A stretch of DNA of 64,000 nt from Flexithrix dorotheae DSM 6795 (GCF_000379765.1 NZ_KB903436.1:121279-185278); one strand, 5' to 3'. Counted from the first letter of the stretch, positions 1 through 9,911 are shown. Notes: a model not told the origin generated them from the letters alone. Program-made: numbers and translations.

Positions 1-8
1 ATTACTTT

Positions 9-107
9 AAGAGACTGTCTGGGCACTTTAATTTTAGTTGGCCGATACCTTTTTCTTTCAGAAAAGATCTTGTTTCCCCAACTAAAACTAAGGCCAGACT
101 GTCTCTT
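9..107. repeat. Long imperfect inverted repeat at the window edge
   Basis: The outer arms 9-22 and 94-107 match at 13 of 14 positions, and the inner arms 32-41 and 78-87 match perfectly over 10 bp. About 36 bases lie between the inner arms. A T-run follows on the plus strand (106-112). It could be a bidirectional terminator for the sigma gene and for a gene outside the window, or a small non-autonomous element, since its ends resemble insertion-sequence termini (GAGACTGTCT). No clear target-site duplication is visible. Confidence 0.55.
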
Positions 108-123
108 TTTTATTTAAATTAAT

Positions 124-729
124 CTATTGAAACCTATGCAAAGAGCTCCTTATAAACTTTAAAGCTTTATGAATATGTTTTTCAACCGTACTTACTGAGA
201 TATTCATTTTTTCTCCAATTTCCTTATTCGATAAATTTTCAAACCTGCTCATGTAAAAAACAGTTCTGCATTTTTCTGGCAGTTCAGCCATGGTTTCTGA
301 TAAATAGCTGTTTAATTCATTAAACTCAACCTGCTCAAGTACATGATAAACAAAGCTCACTTCATTCATGGTTTCCAGATAAGCCTTTCTTGTTTTAGAT
401 TTTCTGATCTGGTTAGCCACCTGGAATTTAGTCATCTGATACATGAAAGAAGATACATGCCGGATTTTCAATTCATGCCGCCTTCTCCATATATCCAGGA
501 AAACTTCCTGAATGATATCCCGGCAAATTTCATCATCCCTAAAAATTTTAAATGCAAACTGATAGAGTTTTTCCCAATAGCGATTATACAATTCATCAAA
601 TGCACCCATCTCATCCTTGGAAAGATGTTCGACTAGTTCCAGATCGGTAATATGGTGGTAATTTTCAGGTGGCAATTCAGTATAATGACTATGTTGGAAC
701 AAATTATGGTTTATAAATCTGATTTCCAA
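124..729 (-). CDS. ECF-type RNA polymerase sigma factor (FecI-like)
   Basis: A 201-residue sigma-70 family protein of the extracytoplasmic-function group that directs RNA polymerase to the promoters of nearby uptake genes. Region 2 lies at about 35-100, with the stretch AFDELYNRYWEKLYQFAF and the DIIQEVFLDIWRRR segment. Region 4, at about 135-195, has a helix-turn-helix ending SNKEIGEKMNISVSTVEKHI. The length is normal for Bacteroidota FecI-like factors. It is divergent from a fecR gene, which is followed by susC with an STN domain. This is the standard signalling set-up in which the receptor contacts FecR and releases the sigma factor. It probably controls the fecR-susC-susD unit; that target is inference. 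Confidence 0.93.
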   Translation of the reverse strand: MEIRFINHNLFQHSHYTELPPENYHHITDLELVEHLSKDEMGAFDELYNRYWEKLYQFAFKIFRDDEICRDIIQEVFLDIWRRRHELKIRHVSSFMYQMTKFQVANQIRKSKTRKAYLETMNEVSFVYHVLEQVEFNELNSYLSETMAELPEKCRTVFYMSRFENLSNKEIGEKMNISVSTVEKHIHKALKFIRSSLHRFQ

Positions 730-757
730 AACAGACTGCCAATTTATAAGTTAATTC

Positions 758-765
758 CAAATTTA
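758..765 (-). promoter_or_regulatory. Candidate -7 box for the sigma factor gene
   Basis: On the minus strand the sequence TAAATTTG matches the Bacteroidota -7 consensus TAnnTTTG. It lies about 30 bases upstream of the start codon. No convincing -33 TTTG was found at the usual spacing, so support rests on the -7 box and position only. Confidence 0.4.
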
Positions 766-974
766 TTATCCTGAAACCTGGCTTTTCATTTATGGACTAA
801 AATCCTCATTAAAAAAAATCAGATTGGAATAGAAGGTTTTTTAAAGTTGTGATACTTAATGGTAAAAGCCGATAAATCTTAATGTTAAAAGATTTGCTTC
901 CATACCTTTTAAAGGTTTTGTCCTTTTAAAAAAATTGAAACTAACTATTCTTAACCTTACTGACTATAATTGAA

Positions 975-1970
975 ATGAATGAAAAGGAATTTGACGAACT
1001 GCTGCAAAAATACACGGCTGAAGAAGCCACTGAGCAGGAAGTTGAACTGTTAAATATGTTTTTTGATCGTTTGGCAGCCAATGGAGAAACTTCCAGTGTG
1101 CTCAATAATAACCAAGATATTATTAAGTCCCGGATTCTTAAAGATATTAAAATGAAAATCACTCCGGAAAATAAGTTGGCTACCAATCCTGCTAAAGAAA
1201 TAAAATGGATGCCAAATTTCCTGAAAGCAGCTGCTGCCATTTTTATTCTGGGCTTAGGGATAAATTATTACTATTCTCAACAAAGTGTAGAACAGGATTT
1301 GCAGGTGATTGAATTGAAGACCAGTTTTACCGAAAAGGGCCAAAAGAAAACACTGAACTTAAGTGATGGTACCACAATAAAACTAAATGCAGGAAGTACC
1401 ATCAAATATCCGGCAGTATTTGGGGAACATTCCAGGGAAATTGAATTGCACGGAGAAGCTTATTTTGATGTAGCAGAAGATAAAAACAGGCCTTTTATAG
1501 TGAGCACAGGAAAGGTTACTACCACGGTTTTAGGTACTTCATTTAATATCAGGGCCTACCCAAACGCTGAAAATACCAATATCGCTTTAATCGAAGGAAA
1601 GGTCCGTGTAGAGAAATACACCGATGAAACCAGGCAGGAAAAATCGAGCGAAACTTATCTTTTGCCGGGTGAAAATGTTATTTATCATAAAAGCACTTCT
1701 ATCCTTAAAAAAGGCCATTTCGATTTAAAGAAGGTCGTTTCATGGAAAGATAATGTCATTTATTTTGACAACACTCCTTTTGAAGATGCCATTCAAACCC
1801 TGGAATTATGGTATGGAGTGGAGATTGAAATTTTGAAATTAAAAGACAGACAACTATCGGTAAATGGGGAATTCCACAATCAATCACTGGAAAATGTGCT
1901 GCAATCCATGAGCTATTCAAAATTCTCCTACCAGATTGATGGAGATCAAATCATTTTAAAATTTAACTAA
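975..1970 (+). CDS. FecR-family anti-sigma factor
   Basis: A 331-residue inner-membrane anti-sigma regulator. The N-terminal cytoplasmic part (about 1-70) would hold the sigma factor. One transmembrane segment sits at about 77-97 (AAAIFILGLGINYYYS). The periplasmic FecR domain spans about 120-225 and includes GEAYFDVAEDKNRPFIVST. The C-terminal part (about 255-331) looks like DUF4974, which contacts the STN domain of the partner receptor. It is divergent from the ECF sigma gene and upstream of an STN-containing susC, so it should relay substrate binding by that receptor. The start codon is the ATG giving MNEKEF. Family assignment is firm; the partner is inferred from position. Confidence 0.93.
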   Translation: MNEKEFDELLQKYTAEEATEQEVELLNMFFDRLAANGETSSVLNNNQDIIKSRILKDIKMKITPENKLATNPAKEIKWMPNFLKAAAAIFILGLGINYYYSQQSVEQDLQVIELKTSFTEKGQKKTLNLSDGTTIKLNAGSTIKYPAVFGEHSREIELHGEAYFDVAEDKNRPFIVSTGKVTTTVLGTSFNIRAYPNAENTNIALIEGKVRVEKYTDETRQEKSSETYLLPGENVIYHKSTSILKKGHFDLKKVVSWKDNVIYFDNTPFEDAIQTLELWYGVEIEILKLKDRQLSVNGEFHNQSLENVLQSMSYSKFSYQIDGDQIILKFN

Positions 1971-2013
1971 ACAAAAAGATATGATGAAAATAAATACTTC
2001 CTAGACAAAAAAA

Positions 2014-2064
2014 GACTTCTGAGACTCGACCGTATCGCTAAATATCATTCGAAAATCAGAAGTC
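2014..2064 (+). repeat. Leader hairpin between fecR and susC
   Basis: A perfect 9-bp inverted repeat, GACTTCTGA at 2014-2022 and TCAGAAGTC at 2056-2064, flanks a 33-base loop in the 137-base gap ahead of susC. No T-run follows. It may affect transcript stability or be a regulator site. Its function is unproven. Confidence 0.4.
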
Positions 2065-2107
2065 CAATCCGTTCTCTAAAAATTGTTTTAAAAAACTAAT
2101 CAAAATT

Positions 2108-5100
2108 ATGAAAATGAAATTAATTGGACTAGACTATATTAAGAAAATGTCGAAACTTTTATTCTACGGTATAGTTTTTCAGGCTTTCTCTGTGTCCATG
2201 CTTATTGCATCAAGTGGGGAAGCTCAGAAGTATCGTAAGATCAGCGAAGTAGATCTGACTGTTGGTTTTGAGGAATCAAATCTGATCACAGTATTCAAAA
2301 AGATAGAAGAGCAAAGTGAATTTAGGTTTTTTTTCTATTCTAATGAATTGCCGGACACCAAAATAACACTTGCCACTGAAAAACGAAGTTTGGAGCAGAC
2401 TTTACTTTCCATTGGGAAAAAAGCCAGGCTGAATTTCAAAAGAGTAAACAATAATATCTCTGTTTCTACCCGCCCAAAGCTGGATATCAAACAGAAATTA
2501 ATCATTGAAGAATTCGTGACCCTACAGTCCATTATTAAGGGAAAGGTTACAGATGATTCTGGTTTGGGTTTACCGGGGGTCAATGTCCTGCTGAAAGGCT
2601 CCACTTTAGGGACAGTTACCGATATTAATGGGGATTATTCCCTTTCTGTTGAAGACAATAATGCCATTTTAGTTTTTAGTTTTATTGGGTATGAAGCTCA
2701 GGAAATTCCCATAAATGGGCAATCCCGAATTGACATTTCCATGGCGCAGGATGTAAAGCAATTAAGTGAAATAATTGTCATTGGCTACGATGCTATTAAA
2801 AAGAGTGATTTAACCGGATCGGTTTCCTCGGTAAGTCCTCAGGAACTTACAGCCTACCCCACTCAAAGTGCAGTTTCTGCCTTGCAAGGACGTGCAGCAG
2901 GAGTTCAGGTAGAATCAAATAATGGTGGTGAGCCGGGAGCTGGTTATAAAATTCGAATTCGCGGATCTACATCCATTAATGCCAGTAGCGATCCGCTCTT
3001 TGTAGTGGATGGTTTTGTGGGAGGTATATTGCCATCTCCCGAAGATATCGCATCAATAGAAGTGCTAAAAGACGCTTCAGCCACAGCAATCTATGGGTCA
3101 AGAGGCGCAAATGGAGTGGTGATGGTAACTACTAAAAGGGGAGCATCGGGAAAGACAAGGATTGAATTCGGAAGTGCTTTTTCCACCCAAAAGGAAGTGG
3201 GCAGAATGGACATGCTCAACCGGGCCCAATTTCTCGACCTGATGGATGAAGCCACAGGTGGAGCTTATGTACCAGGACCCGAAGGAGTGGATACTGACTG
3301 GCAAAGTGAAGTGCTTCAGCCTGGCTTTACCCAAAACTATTCGCTTTCATTTGCAGGAGGAACAGATAATGTAAATTACTACATTTCAGGAACTTACTAT
3401 GATCAAAAAGGAATAATTCTAAGTTCAAATTACGATCGGATGTCAATAGTGAGCAATATCGATCTAAAAGCCAGTAAAAAATTAAATATAGGGCTGAATT
3501 TAATTGCCTTTTATACCAGAAAAGACGGTGCACCCACCCAGACAGGAGCGCATGGTGGTGCCTTCCCTGGAGCTTATTTTATGGGACCGGATGTGCCAAT
3601 TTATAACCCTGATGGCAGTTTTGCACTGGCCAGGATTCCCACGCCTTATGATAATCCTTATGCTGCCACTACACAGGAAATCAGGGATTCCAGAGAAGAT
3701 AAATTACAGTCTAATTTTTATGCAGAGTACGCCCTTCTGAAAGATTTTTCTTTTAAAACCACCATTGGTTTAAACAGTAGTAATAATGGTTATGGCCAAT
3801 ACACCCCGACTACTTTGCTCGATGGCTACAATAAGGGTGGAGTGGCCCAGGTAACTTCTTCCAGAAACCTTTCTGTATTGAATGAGAATTACTTTACCTA
3901 CAAAAAATCATTTGGGGGAAATAATTTTTCTGCCGTAGCAGGATATTCCTATCAAAAGATAAAGAATGAAAGAGTAAGTGCTGGTGCGCAGGGTTTTGTA
4001 TCAGATTTATTCACCTATAATAATTTAGCAGCCGGTACCACACAGCTTATCCCTCAATCCGGATTAACAGAACAAATTATCAGTTCTTTTTTCGGCAGAT
4101 TAAATTTTGGTCTTTCGGATAGGTTTTTATTCACATTCACTGGCAGATATGATGGGTCTTCCGTATTCAGTGAAGGCAATAAATGGGCATTTTTCCCATC
4201 TGGTGCTGTTGCCTGGAACATTGGTAATGAAAATTTCCTTGAAAACAGCTCCACAGTTACTGACCTCAAACTCAGGGCAAGTTATGGACAGACCGGTAAC
4301 CAGGCGGTATCCCCTTACCAAACTTTTGCCGCTTTGAAACCAATTTTAACCATTGTGGATGGTAAGCAGGTAAACGGACTTATTCCAAGTGCAATTTCAA
4401 ATGATGAACTGACCTGGGAAACCACTACTCAACTTGACTTTGGTGTGGATTTAGGCCTTTGGGAAAACAGGATTAATGTGACATTTGATGTTTATGCTAT
4501 GGAAACAGAAGGACTGCTTTTCCAAATTGATTTGCCCTCTTATTCGGGTTTTCCCTCCCAATTGCAGAATATAGGAAAAATGTCCAACAAAGGGGTTGAA
4601 CTTTCTATTGGTGCCGATATCCTTACCGGAAAATTTGACTGGAATACCTCTTTTAATATTTCAGCCAATCGAAATAAAATTACCGAATTACCCGACCACT
4701 CCGATCAGTTTTATGGTTTCGGACCGGGGCATCTGGAATTAAGAGACCCCAATATCTTAAGGGAAGGAGAACCTTTGGGTAGTTATTACGGGTATATTTT
4801 TGAGGGCGTTTATCAGGAAGGGGAAGAATTTTTACAGGGTGGAAATCAAAGGGAAGGAGAAGCCAAATACACGGACATCAACAATGACGGAATTTTTAAT
4901 TTTGATGACCGGACAATCATAGGCGATCCCAATCCTGATTATATCTGGGGCTGGACCAATGATTTTAAATACAAAAACTTTGACCTGAATTTCTTTATTC
5001 AATCTTCTGTGGGCAATGATAAGTTCAGTTATACTCTGCTGGAAGCCAATACCTTTTATGGGCAAAATAATGCCTCCACCCTGGCCCTGGAAAGATGGAC

Positions 5101-5434
5101 ACCTACCAACAAAAGCTCCAATATTCCAAGGGCTCAAAACGGAGGAAACAGAAAATTTTCATCCAGATTTGTTTATGATGGCGGCTACATTCGATTAAAA
5201 AATATCGCCCTGGGTTATAATTTCCCTGCAATTGCAAAGCTCAATATCAAAAAGTTACGCTTATATGTGAGTGCTCAAAATCTGTTCACCATTACAGACT
5301 ATCCCGGTGTAGATCCCGAAAATGCATATAAAACCAATAACTCCATTCAGGACAGAAATGGCACATTGGGATTCGATTACGGATCATACCCCACTACAAA
5401 ATCCTTTACAGTTGGATTAAATGTAGGGTTTTAA
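2108..5434 (+). CDS. SusC-type TonB-dependent receptor with STN domain
   Basis: A 1108-residue outer-membrane importer. After an N-terminal export signal (about 1-40) comes an STN (secretin/TonB N-terminal) domain at about 48-125, which signals to FecR. A carboxypeptidase-D-like regulatory domain follows at about 142-215 (GKVTDDSGLGLPGVNVLLKG), then a plug at about 225-345 with VVIGY-like and AIYGSRGANGVVMVTTKRG motifs, and a 22-strand barrel to the C-terminus. The STN domain is absent from the other two SusC proteins in this window, which fits control by sigma/FecR rather than by an HTCS. It pairs with the SusD gene 78 bases downstream. The substrate is unknown because no carbohydrate-active enzyme is adjacent. 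Confidence 0.93.
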   Translation: MKMKLIGLDYIKKMSKLLFYGIVFQAFSVSMLIASSGEAQKYRKISEVDLTVGFEESNLITVFKKIEEQSEFRFFFYSNELPDTKITLATEKRSLEQTLLSIGKKARLNFKRVNNNISVSTRPKLDIKQKLIIEEFVTLQSIIKGKVTDDSGLGLPGVNVLLKGSTLGTVTDINGDYSLSVEDNNAILVFSFIGYEAQEIPINGQSRIDISMAQDVKQLSEIIVIGYDAIKKSDLTGSVSSVSPQELTAYPTQSAVSALQGRAAGVQVESNNGGEPGAGYKIRIRGSTSINASSDPLFVVDGFVGGILPSPEDIASIEVLKDASATAIYGSRGANGVVMVTTKRGASGKTRIEFGSAFSTQKEVGRMDMLNRAQFLDLMDEATGGAYVPGPEGVDTDWQSEVLQPGFTQNYSLSFAGGTDNVNYYISGTYYDQKGIILSSNYDRMSIVSNIDLKASKKLNIGLNLIAFYTRKDGAPTQTGAHGGAFPGAYFMGPDVPIYNPDGSFALARIPTPYDNPYAATTQEIRDSREDKLQSNFYAEYALLKDFSFKTTIGLNSSNNGYGQYTPTTLLDGYNKGGVAQVTSSRNLSVLNENYFTYKKSFGGNNFSAVAGYSYQKIKNERVSAGAQGFVSDLFTYNNLAAGTTQLIPQSGLTEQIISSFFGRLNFGLSDRFLFTFTGRYDGSSVFSEGNKWAFFPSGAVAWNIGNENFLENSSTVTDLKLRASYGQTGNQAVSPYQTFAALKPILTIVDGKQVNGLIPSAISNDELTWETTTQLDFGVDLGLWENRINVTFDVYAMETEGLLFQIDLPSYSGFPSQLQNIGKMSNKGVELSIGADILTGKFDWNTSFNISANRNKITELPDHSDQFYGFGPGHLELRDPNILREGEPLGSYYGYIFEGVYQEGEEFLQGGNQREGEAKYTDINNDGIFNFDDRTIIGDPNPDYIWGWTNDFKYKNFDLNFFIQSSVGNDKFSYTLLEANTFYGQNNASTLALERWTPTNKSSNIPRAQNGGNRKFSSRFVYDGGYIRLKNIALGYNFPAIAKLNIKKLRLYVSAQNLFTITDYPGVDPENAYKTNNSIQDRNGTLGFDYGSYPTTKSFTVGLNVGF

Positions 5435-5512
5435 ATAACTGATGAACATGATCTGCAAAACTAATTCACATAAACTGCAGGTTCAAAATTTTCACCATTG
5501 ACAAAAATTATC

Positions 5513-7033
5513 ATGAAAAAATATAAAATATACTTATCGGTTATCCTTATTTATTTGGCTTTTGGATGCACTGATCTGGAGGAAAACCCAACCAATATTC
5601 TGTCACCGGAAGGATTTTTCCAATCTGTGGAAGATGTTGAAATTGTGACCAGAGGTGCTTATGCCAATTTACCTCACCACCATATATGGGGCGATGCACT
5701 TCCTCTTTATCTGTGGTTGTCCTCAGATATGTGTAGTCAAAGTACGTTTGGAGCTTTAGGTGCCCGACAAAGTTATGATGAATTCCCGCTCGATCCGGGA
5801 AATGTACACATTGAAAATATGTGGAATACATTTTACCTGATGATTAGTGGAGCCAATTCCGCTATTGAAGGAGCTACCTTTGTTCCAAATTTAACTGATG
5901 CTGAGATTAAAGAAGCACAGGCCAGTGCCCATTTTATTCGGGGCTATTCCTATTATTTTATTGCCATGTTGTGGGGAGATGCCCCCTATATTGATACTTT
6001 CGTGAGAGACACTGATGCGATTGCGCAGATAAAATCTACCAAAGAAGCAGAATTATTGCAACATGCCATCGAAGATTTTCAATTTGCCAAAGATCACCTT
6101 AGTCCTAATACAGATACTAAAATCAGGTCATTGCCTACCAAAGGCACGGCAGCCTCTTTGCTGGCTTCCATTTATTTATATATTGGTGATTATGCCAATG
6201 CTTATAAAGAAGCCAAATGGGTGATTGACAATAAAAATTTATACAATTATGGACTGGAAGAAGATTATGTAGATCTCTTTATTGAAGATAAACAGGATCA
6301 GCTTATAGAACCAATTTTCACTGCAGATTATCTTCAAAATATCAATGATGGAGATATTAACCGGGACTGGATTGGTCCTTTAACCACTGTAAGAGGTTCT
6401 GCAGCAGGTGGCTGGGGACTAGCTGTTCCCGAAACTAAGGTCTTCGAAACCTGGGATGACAGAGATTACCGGAAGGATGTAAATATGCTGGATTCTATGT
6501 GGTTCAGGACAAATGATGGCGGATTAGAACTCAGACACTATAGTACTTTTCCTCTTCCTCCACGACCTCATATAGAAAAGTGGGCAGGGAGATTCAATGA
6601 AAACACCCAGGCCAATGGCAATAATTCAGGGAATAATATTCCATTGATGAGGTATGCAGAAATCTTACTCATTGCTGCAGAAGCCGGAGCAGAGGTAAAC
6701 GGTGTTTCACCGGAATTGGAAGGCTATGTAAATCAGGTAAGAGCCAGAGCCAGAAACTGGAATGGAAAAATGACCGATTTTCCTGCAGATGTGCCCACAG
6801 GTTTGAGTAAAGATGAATTTATAGACCTGGTGATAGACGAAAGGAGGCTGGAATTTGCCTTTGAGTTTAAGCGATGGTTCGATATTAAACGAAGAGATAT
6901 GGGCAACTGGGTGTTTAAGGAAAATCCTGATCGCCTTGAAGACCGACCTACCTTCCAGGCGCCAAGGGATTACCACTGGTATATACCTGGGCCGGTTTTA
7001 GCTGTTAATCCAAATTTAGCGGAAACGGAGTAA
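5513..7033 (+). CDS. SusD/RagB-family outer-membrane lipoprotein
   Basis: A 506-residue substrate-binding lid for the SusC protein upstream. I chose the ATG at 5513 over an in-frame TTG 15 bases earlier because it gives a compact lipoprotein signal (MKKYKIYLSVILIYLAFGC) with the lipidated Cys at residue 19. The N-terminal SusD-like TPR region contains ASAHFIRGYSYYFIAMLWGD. The C-terminal RagB/SusD domain contains LVIDERRLEFAFEFKRWFDI, and the protein ends with a typical WYIPGPVLAVNPNL stretch. It probably feeds glycan or glycopeptide to SusC at the cell surface. The ligand is unknown. Confidence 0.93.
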   Translation: MKKYKIYLSVILIYLAFGCTDLEENPTNILSPEGFFQSVEDVEIVTRGAYANLPHHHIWGDALPLYLWLSSDMCSQSTFGALGARQSYDEFPLDPGNVHIENMWNTFYLMISGANSAIEGATFVPNLTDAEIKEAQASAHFIRGYSYYFIAMLWGDAPYIDTFVRDTDAIAQIKSTKEAELLQHAIEDFQFAKDHLSPNTDTKIRSLPTKGTAASLLASIYLYIGDYANAYKEAKWVIDNKNLYNYGLEEDYVDLFIEDKQDQLIEPIFTADYLQNINDGDINRDWIGPLTTVRGSAAGGWGLAVPETKVFETWDDRDYRKDVNMLDSMWFRTNDGGLELRHYSTFPLPPRPHIEKWAGRFNENTQANGNNSGNNIPLMRYAEILLIAAEAGAEVNGVSPELEGYVNQVRARARNWNGKMTDFPADVPTGLSKDEFIDLVIDERRLEFAFEFKRWFDIKRRDMGNWVFKENPDRLEDRPTFQAPRDYHWYIPGPVLAVNPNLAETE

Positions 7034-7107
7034 AAAAAGGGCGATCTTTTAAAATTTCTGATTTTCCCGGTTTGTGGTAAAAGCGCCCAATAATACCCAA
7101 TTTGCTG

Positions 7108-7136
7108 GCAGGGTCTTTTCATTAGAGAGGCCCTGC
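7108..7136. repeat. GC-rich hairpin in the convergent gap
   Basis: GCAGGG (7108-7113) and CCCTGC (7131-7136) can pair, extended by one G-C and one G-U pair, in the 151-base gap between the converging susD and reductase genes. There is no T-run on either side, so it is only a weak candidate for a shared terminator. The rest of the gap shows nothing gene-like. Confidence 0.3.
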
Positions 7137-7184
7137 TTGATAGTAAAGTGCCAAAAAGAATTAGGAGAAGATTTATATACCAAC

Positions 7185-9398
7185 CTAATAGCAATCCATC
7201 CGGAGCTGCTTTTTGTTTTGGTAATAGCTTAATGGTTTTTTATTATGCGTTTTGCAAATTTTCTCCAGACTTTCGGTTACCCCTTTTTGCATGGCAATAG
7301 ACCCACAAATCATGATTACGCCCTTTTCTCTTAAAGTTTGAGCTATAATTTGACTATCCTTTTCGATTAAATCCTGCACATAAGTTTTTGATCCGCCATT
7401 TCTTGAATAAGCCGGTTCAAATCTGTTCAGATAGTTATTTTTTAGACTTGCTTCTACATAATCTCTGTACAATTTGTAGGATGCTTCGTTTCTTGCTCCC
7501 CAATACAAATGGGTTTCTATCTTGTGATGATTTTGTTCCAACATTCCCAAAAAAGGAGCAATACCTGTTCCTGTGCTTATTAAAATTACCCGATTTGCCT
7601 TTTTAGGAAAATAAAAATCCTGATTTTTCACAATGCTGCCTTCTAAAACTTCTCCATCTTTCAAGTCATTTAAAAAGTTGGAGCATAAACCTTTTTGATG
7701 TCTTTTTACACTCAGCAGAATTTGGTCGGTGGCTGTAACCGACATAGAATACAACCGCTCCGCAGCCTCCGGTGATGGATAAACCGCCAACAAATCTCCA
7801 GAATTGTATCTGATCTTTTTGTTCGCAGATAATTTAATTAAAAAGGTATCGTCCGGGCTGTGGCAGGCTTCTGTTTTTTGAATCACCTTAAACTGATTCT
7901 TTTTCATGTTAGATGATCCAATTACCGGATTTTTTGCAGGTAATTCCAGGGACAATTCCAGATGGGCACTCCACATTTTAAACCATTGAATATAAGCTTC
8001 CCATGAGCGATTATTGATCGTAAAGGTTTCAAACAATCTGGTACTTTTGGAATCTTTTATCAGTACTTCATCAATATCATAAGCAAATTTGCAGTAATCC
8101 GGATAAGCCCTTGAGCCAAACCCAACCACAGAATAAGTGTATTTTTGCAGTGGATTTTCCTTCCTATACAAATCGACAAATTTCTTTGCATTAGCAGGAG
8201 GCTCTCCTAATCCATAAGTGGATGTCATTACCACCAGATGCTTCATTTTCTTAAAAACACTATACCTGTTAAGTTCAGTAAGATAGACCTTCTTTCCTGC
8301 ATGAATAAGTTTTTTTTGGAGTTCTACAGCAAAATGAAGCGTATTCCCCGTCTCCGAACCCACCAGGATAATGTATTCACAGTCATCTTTTTTAAAGGAA
8401 TTTTTTATTCTGGATTGCTTTCTTTTTAGGGTAAGGCTGAAACCTGAATAGATAAAAAACAAAATGCTACAGGAAGAAATCCCCAATACAATGGCCCACC
8501 AGATATTACCTTGTCCGGTATGAAGTACCATGCTCAAATCTGAAAGCAGGGTAACTAAAGGATATTTTACTTCACTTAATATTTCACCGGTTAGCTGGTT
8601 GATCACCAGTTCTTTATTTTTAAGTTTCAGGGTATAATAATCCTCTACATCCGGGGAAAAGGGAAATTCCAGTGCGCGAACTTCCGCAAGCTTTACATTT
8701 TTAAAAACAGGAAATTCCTGATGCCCAATTGCGGGTGTTTCGGATAATGATTCAAAATCGATGACGTGAGAAGAAGTCTCCTCTTGGGGTATTAACTCAA
8801 ATCTTTGTAAAGATAAATAGGTGCCTGTTAGGCTTATGATTACAATTGGAATTAAGGCCAGCCTCCCAAGATATACATGGTAATACTGGTAAAAATTTTC
8901 TTTTATGATCTTTGAGAAAAAATGCCTGATGCCCTGTTGCCTCTTGATCACCAGAATAATCCCGGTGATGGAAATAAGTAATAATAAAAAGGAAGATAGT
9001 CCAACGAAAAAGCGGCCAATTCCTTTTAAGAACAAGGATCTGTGTAAACTTGTAGCGAACTCATACAAAGGAGCTTGTTCTATTAAATCACCTGTTTTTT
9101 CACCAGTAAAGGGATCTATATAGAAATCTCCCATATTCCCTTCCTGATCAATCACGGAGACAGCAACAAACCCATTAGCATCCACCTCAAGGCTGAAAAT
9201 CTCATCATATTTTGATTTTAACTGGGTAACCGTCTCGGCAAGACTTAGTTCACCAGCCCCGGCAACATAATTACCAGAAAGGTTGTTGGTAATTGGTTCA
9301 AATGATAAAATAATCCCTGTTACAGAAGCAATCAGGATAAAAATAAAGGAAGATACAGCCAAAGCAAGATGGCTATATCTCCAAAGTGAAATGATCAT
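7185..9398 (-). CDS. PepSY-TM / flavodoxin / FAD-NAD(P) reductase fusion (XusC-like ferric reductase)
   Basis: A 737-residue inner-membrane electron-transfer protein. The N-terminal PepSY-associated membrane domain has transmembrane segments at about 11-32, 131-151, 178-197 and 301-323. Histidines at 10, 119, 174 and 293 are candidate haem or metal ligands. A flavodoxin domain (about 343-475) starts with ILVGSETGNTLHFA and binds FMN. A sulfite-reductase/cytochrome-P450-reductase-type FAD and NAD(P) module follows (about 500-737) with ISTGTGIAPFLGML. It probably moves electrons from cytoplasmic NAD(P)H across the membrane to reduce periplasmic ferric siderophore. It is the last gene of the minus-strand iron-type operon and starts 20 bases after the DUF2271 gene. 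In the Bacteroides Xus system, XusC is a PepSY membrane protein; the fused flavoreductase is an addition. The role is inferred. Confidence 0.85.
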   Translation of the reverse strand: MIISLWRYSHLALAVSSFIFILIASVTGIILSFEPITNNLSGNYVAGAGELSLAETVTQLKSKYDEIFSLEVDANGFVAVSVIDQEGNMGDFYIDPFTGEKTGDLIEQAPLYEFATSLHRSLFLKGIGRFFVGLSSFLLLLISITGIILVIKRQQGIRHFFSKIIKENFYQYYHVYLGRLALIPIVIISLTGTYLSLQRFELIPQEETSSHVIDFESLSETPAIGHQEFPVFKNVKLAEVRALEFPFSPDVEDYYTLKLKNKELVINQLTGEILSEVKYPLVTLLSDLSMVLHTGQGNIWWAIVLGISSCSILFFIYSGFSLTLKRKQSRIKNSFKKDDCEYIILVGSETGNTLHFAVELQKKLIHAGKKVYLTELNRYSVFKKMKHLVVMTSTYGLGEPPANAKKFVDLYRKENPLQKYTYSVVGFGSRAYPDYCKFAYDIDEVLIKDSKSTRLFETFTINNRSWEAYIQWFKMWSAHLELSLELPAKNPVIGSSNMKKNQFKVIQKTEACHSPDDTFLIKLSANKKIRYNSGDLLAVYPSPEAAERLYSMSVTATDQILLSVKRHQKGLCSNFLNDLKDGEVLEGSIVKNQDFYFPKKANRVILISTGTGIAPFLGMLEQNHHKIETHLYWGARNEASYKLYRDYVEASLKNNYLNRFEPAYSRNGGSKTYVQDLIEKDSQIIAQTLREKGVIMICGSIAMQKGVTESLEKICKTHNKKPLSYYQNKKQLRMDCY

Positions 9399-9418
9399 AT
9401 GTTAATTTAAACCTTATT

Positions 9419-9910
9419 TTAATTTGGCATAATACGGATATAACGTATATAACCTTTACCCTCAAATTTTCCAGTTACATTTTCAGAAGTTAATGGAAAT
9501 TCCACATCATCTACAACATATTCCTGATCTTCAACCGCGGTTTCAAATCTGAGCTTATAACCCGCATTTAATTTATCTTCATCAATGTCAATTACACATA
9601 TAGTTCTTTCTCCCCCTGCAATGGTTGCCCCACTTATAGCATCAATATCGGTGGGTTTTGGGTCATAGAAACTCCACCATTGGGTCATATCCGGATACCA
9701 TTCTGCATCCTGACCAATTACATAAAGTGTCTTTTCATATTGCCCTTCCGGATTGATTAGGGAAACCACCAGATAAGCTCCTTCTCCTTTATAGTTTGTT
9801 AACTGAACCAGACATTTATAAGAGGCCGAAGTTTTTTCCGCTTTATCGGTTGACCAGCTCATGATGAAAGGTGCTATTAATAATAATATTAGTCCTGCTA
9901 TTTTGTACAT
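9419..9910 (-). CDS. DUF2271 domain periplasmic protein
   Basis: A 163-residue protein with a signal peptide (about 1-20). The rest matches DUF2271, a small beta-rich domain of unknown mechanism: LVVSLINPEGQYEKTLYVIG, then the tryptophan-rich WYPDMTQWWSFYDP, then IDAISGATIAGGER. The last motif resembles the DAvSGAT flavin-attachment style motif of FMN-binding proteins, which would suit an electron carrier; this is only a resemblance. DUF2271 genes are commonly found next to PepSY membrane reductases, as here. It lies one base after the ankyrin gene and 20 bases before the reductase. It is probably a periplasmic partner in reductive iron release. Confidence 0.82.
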   Translation of the reverse strand: MYKIAGLILLLIAPFIMSWSTDKAEKTSASYKCLVQLTNYKGEGAYLVVSLINPEGQYEKTLYVIGQDAEWYPDMTQWWSFYDPKPTDIDAISGATIAGGERTICVIDIDEDKLNAGYKLRFETAVEDQEYVVDDVEFPLTSENVTGKFEGKGYIRYIRIMPN

Positions 9911-9911
9911 A

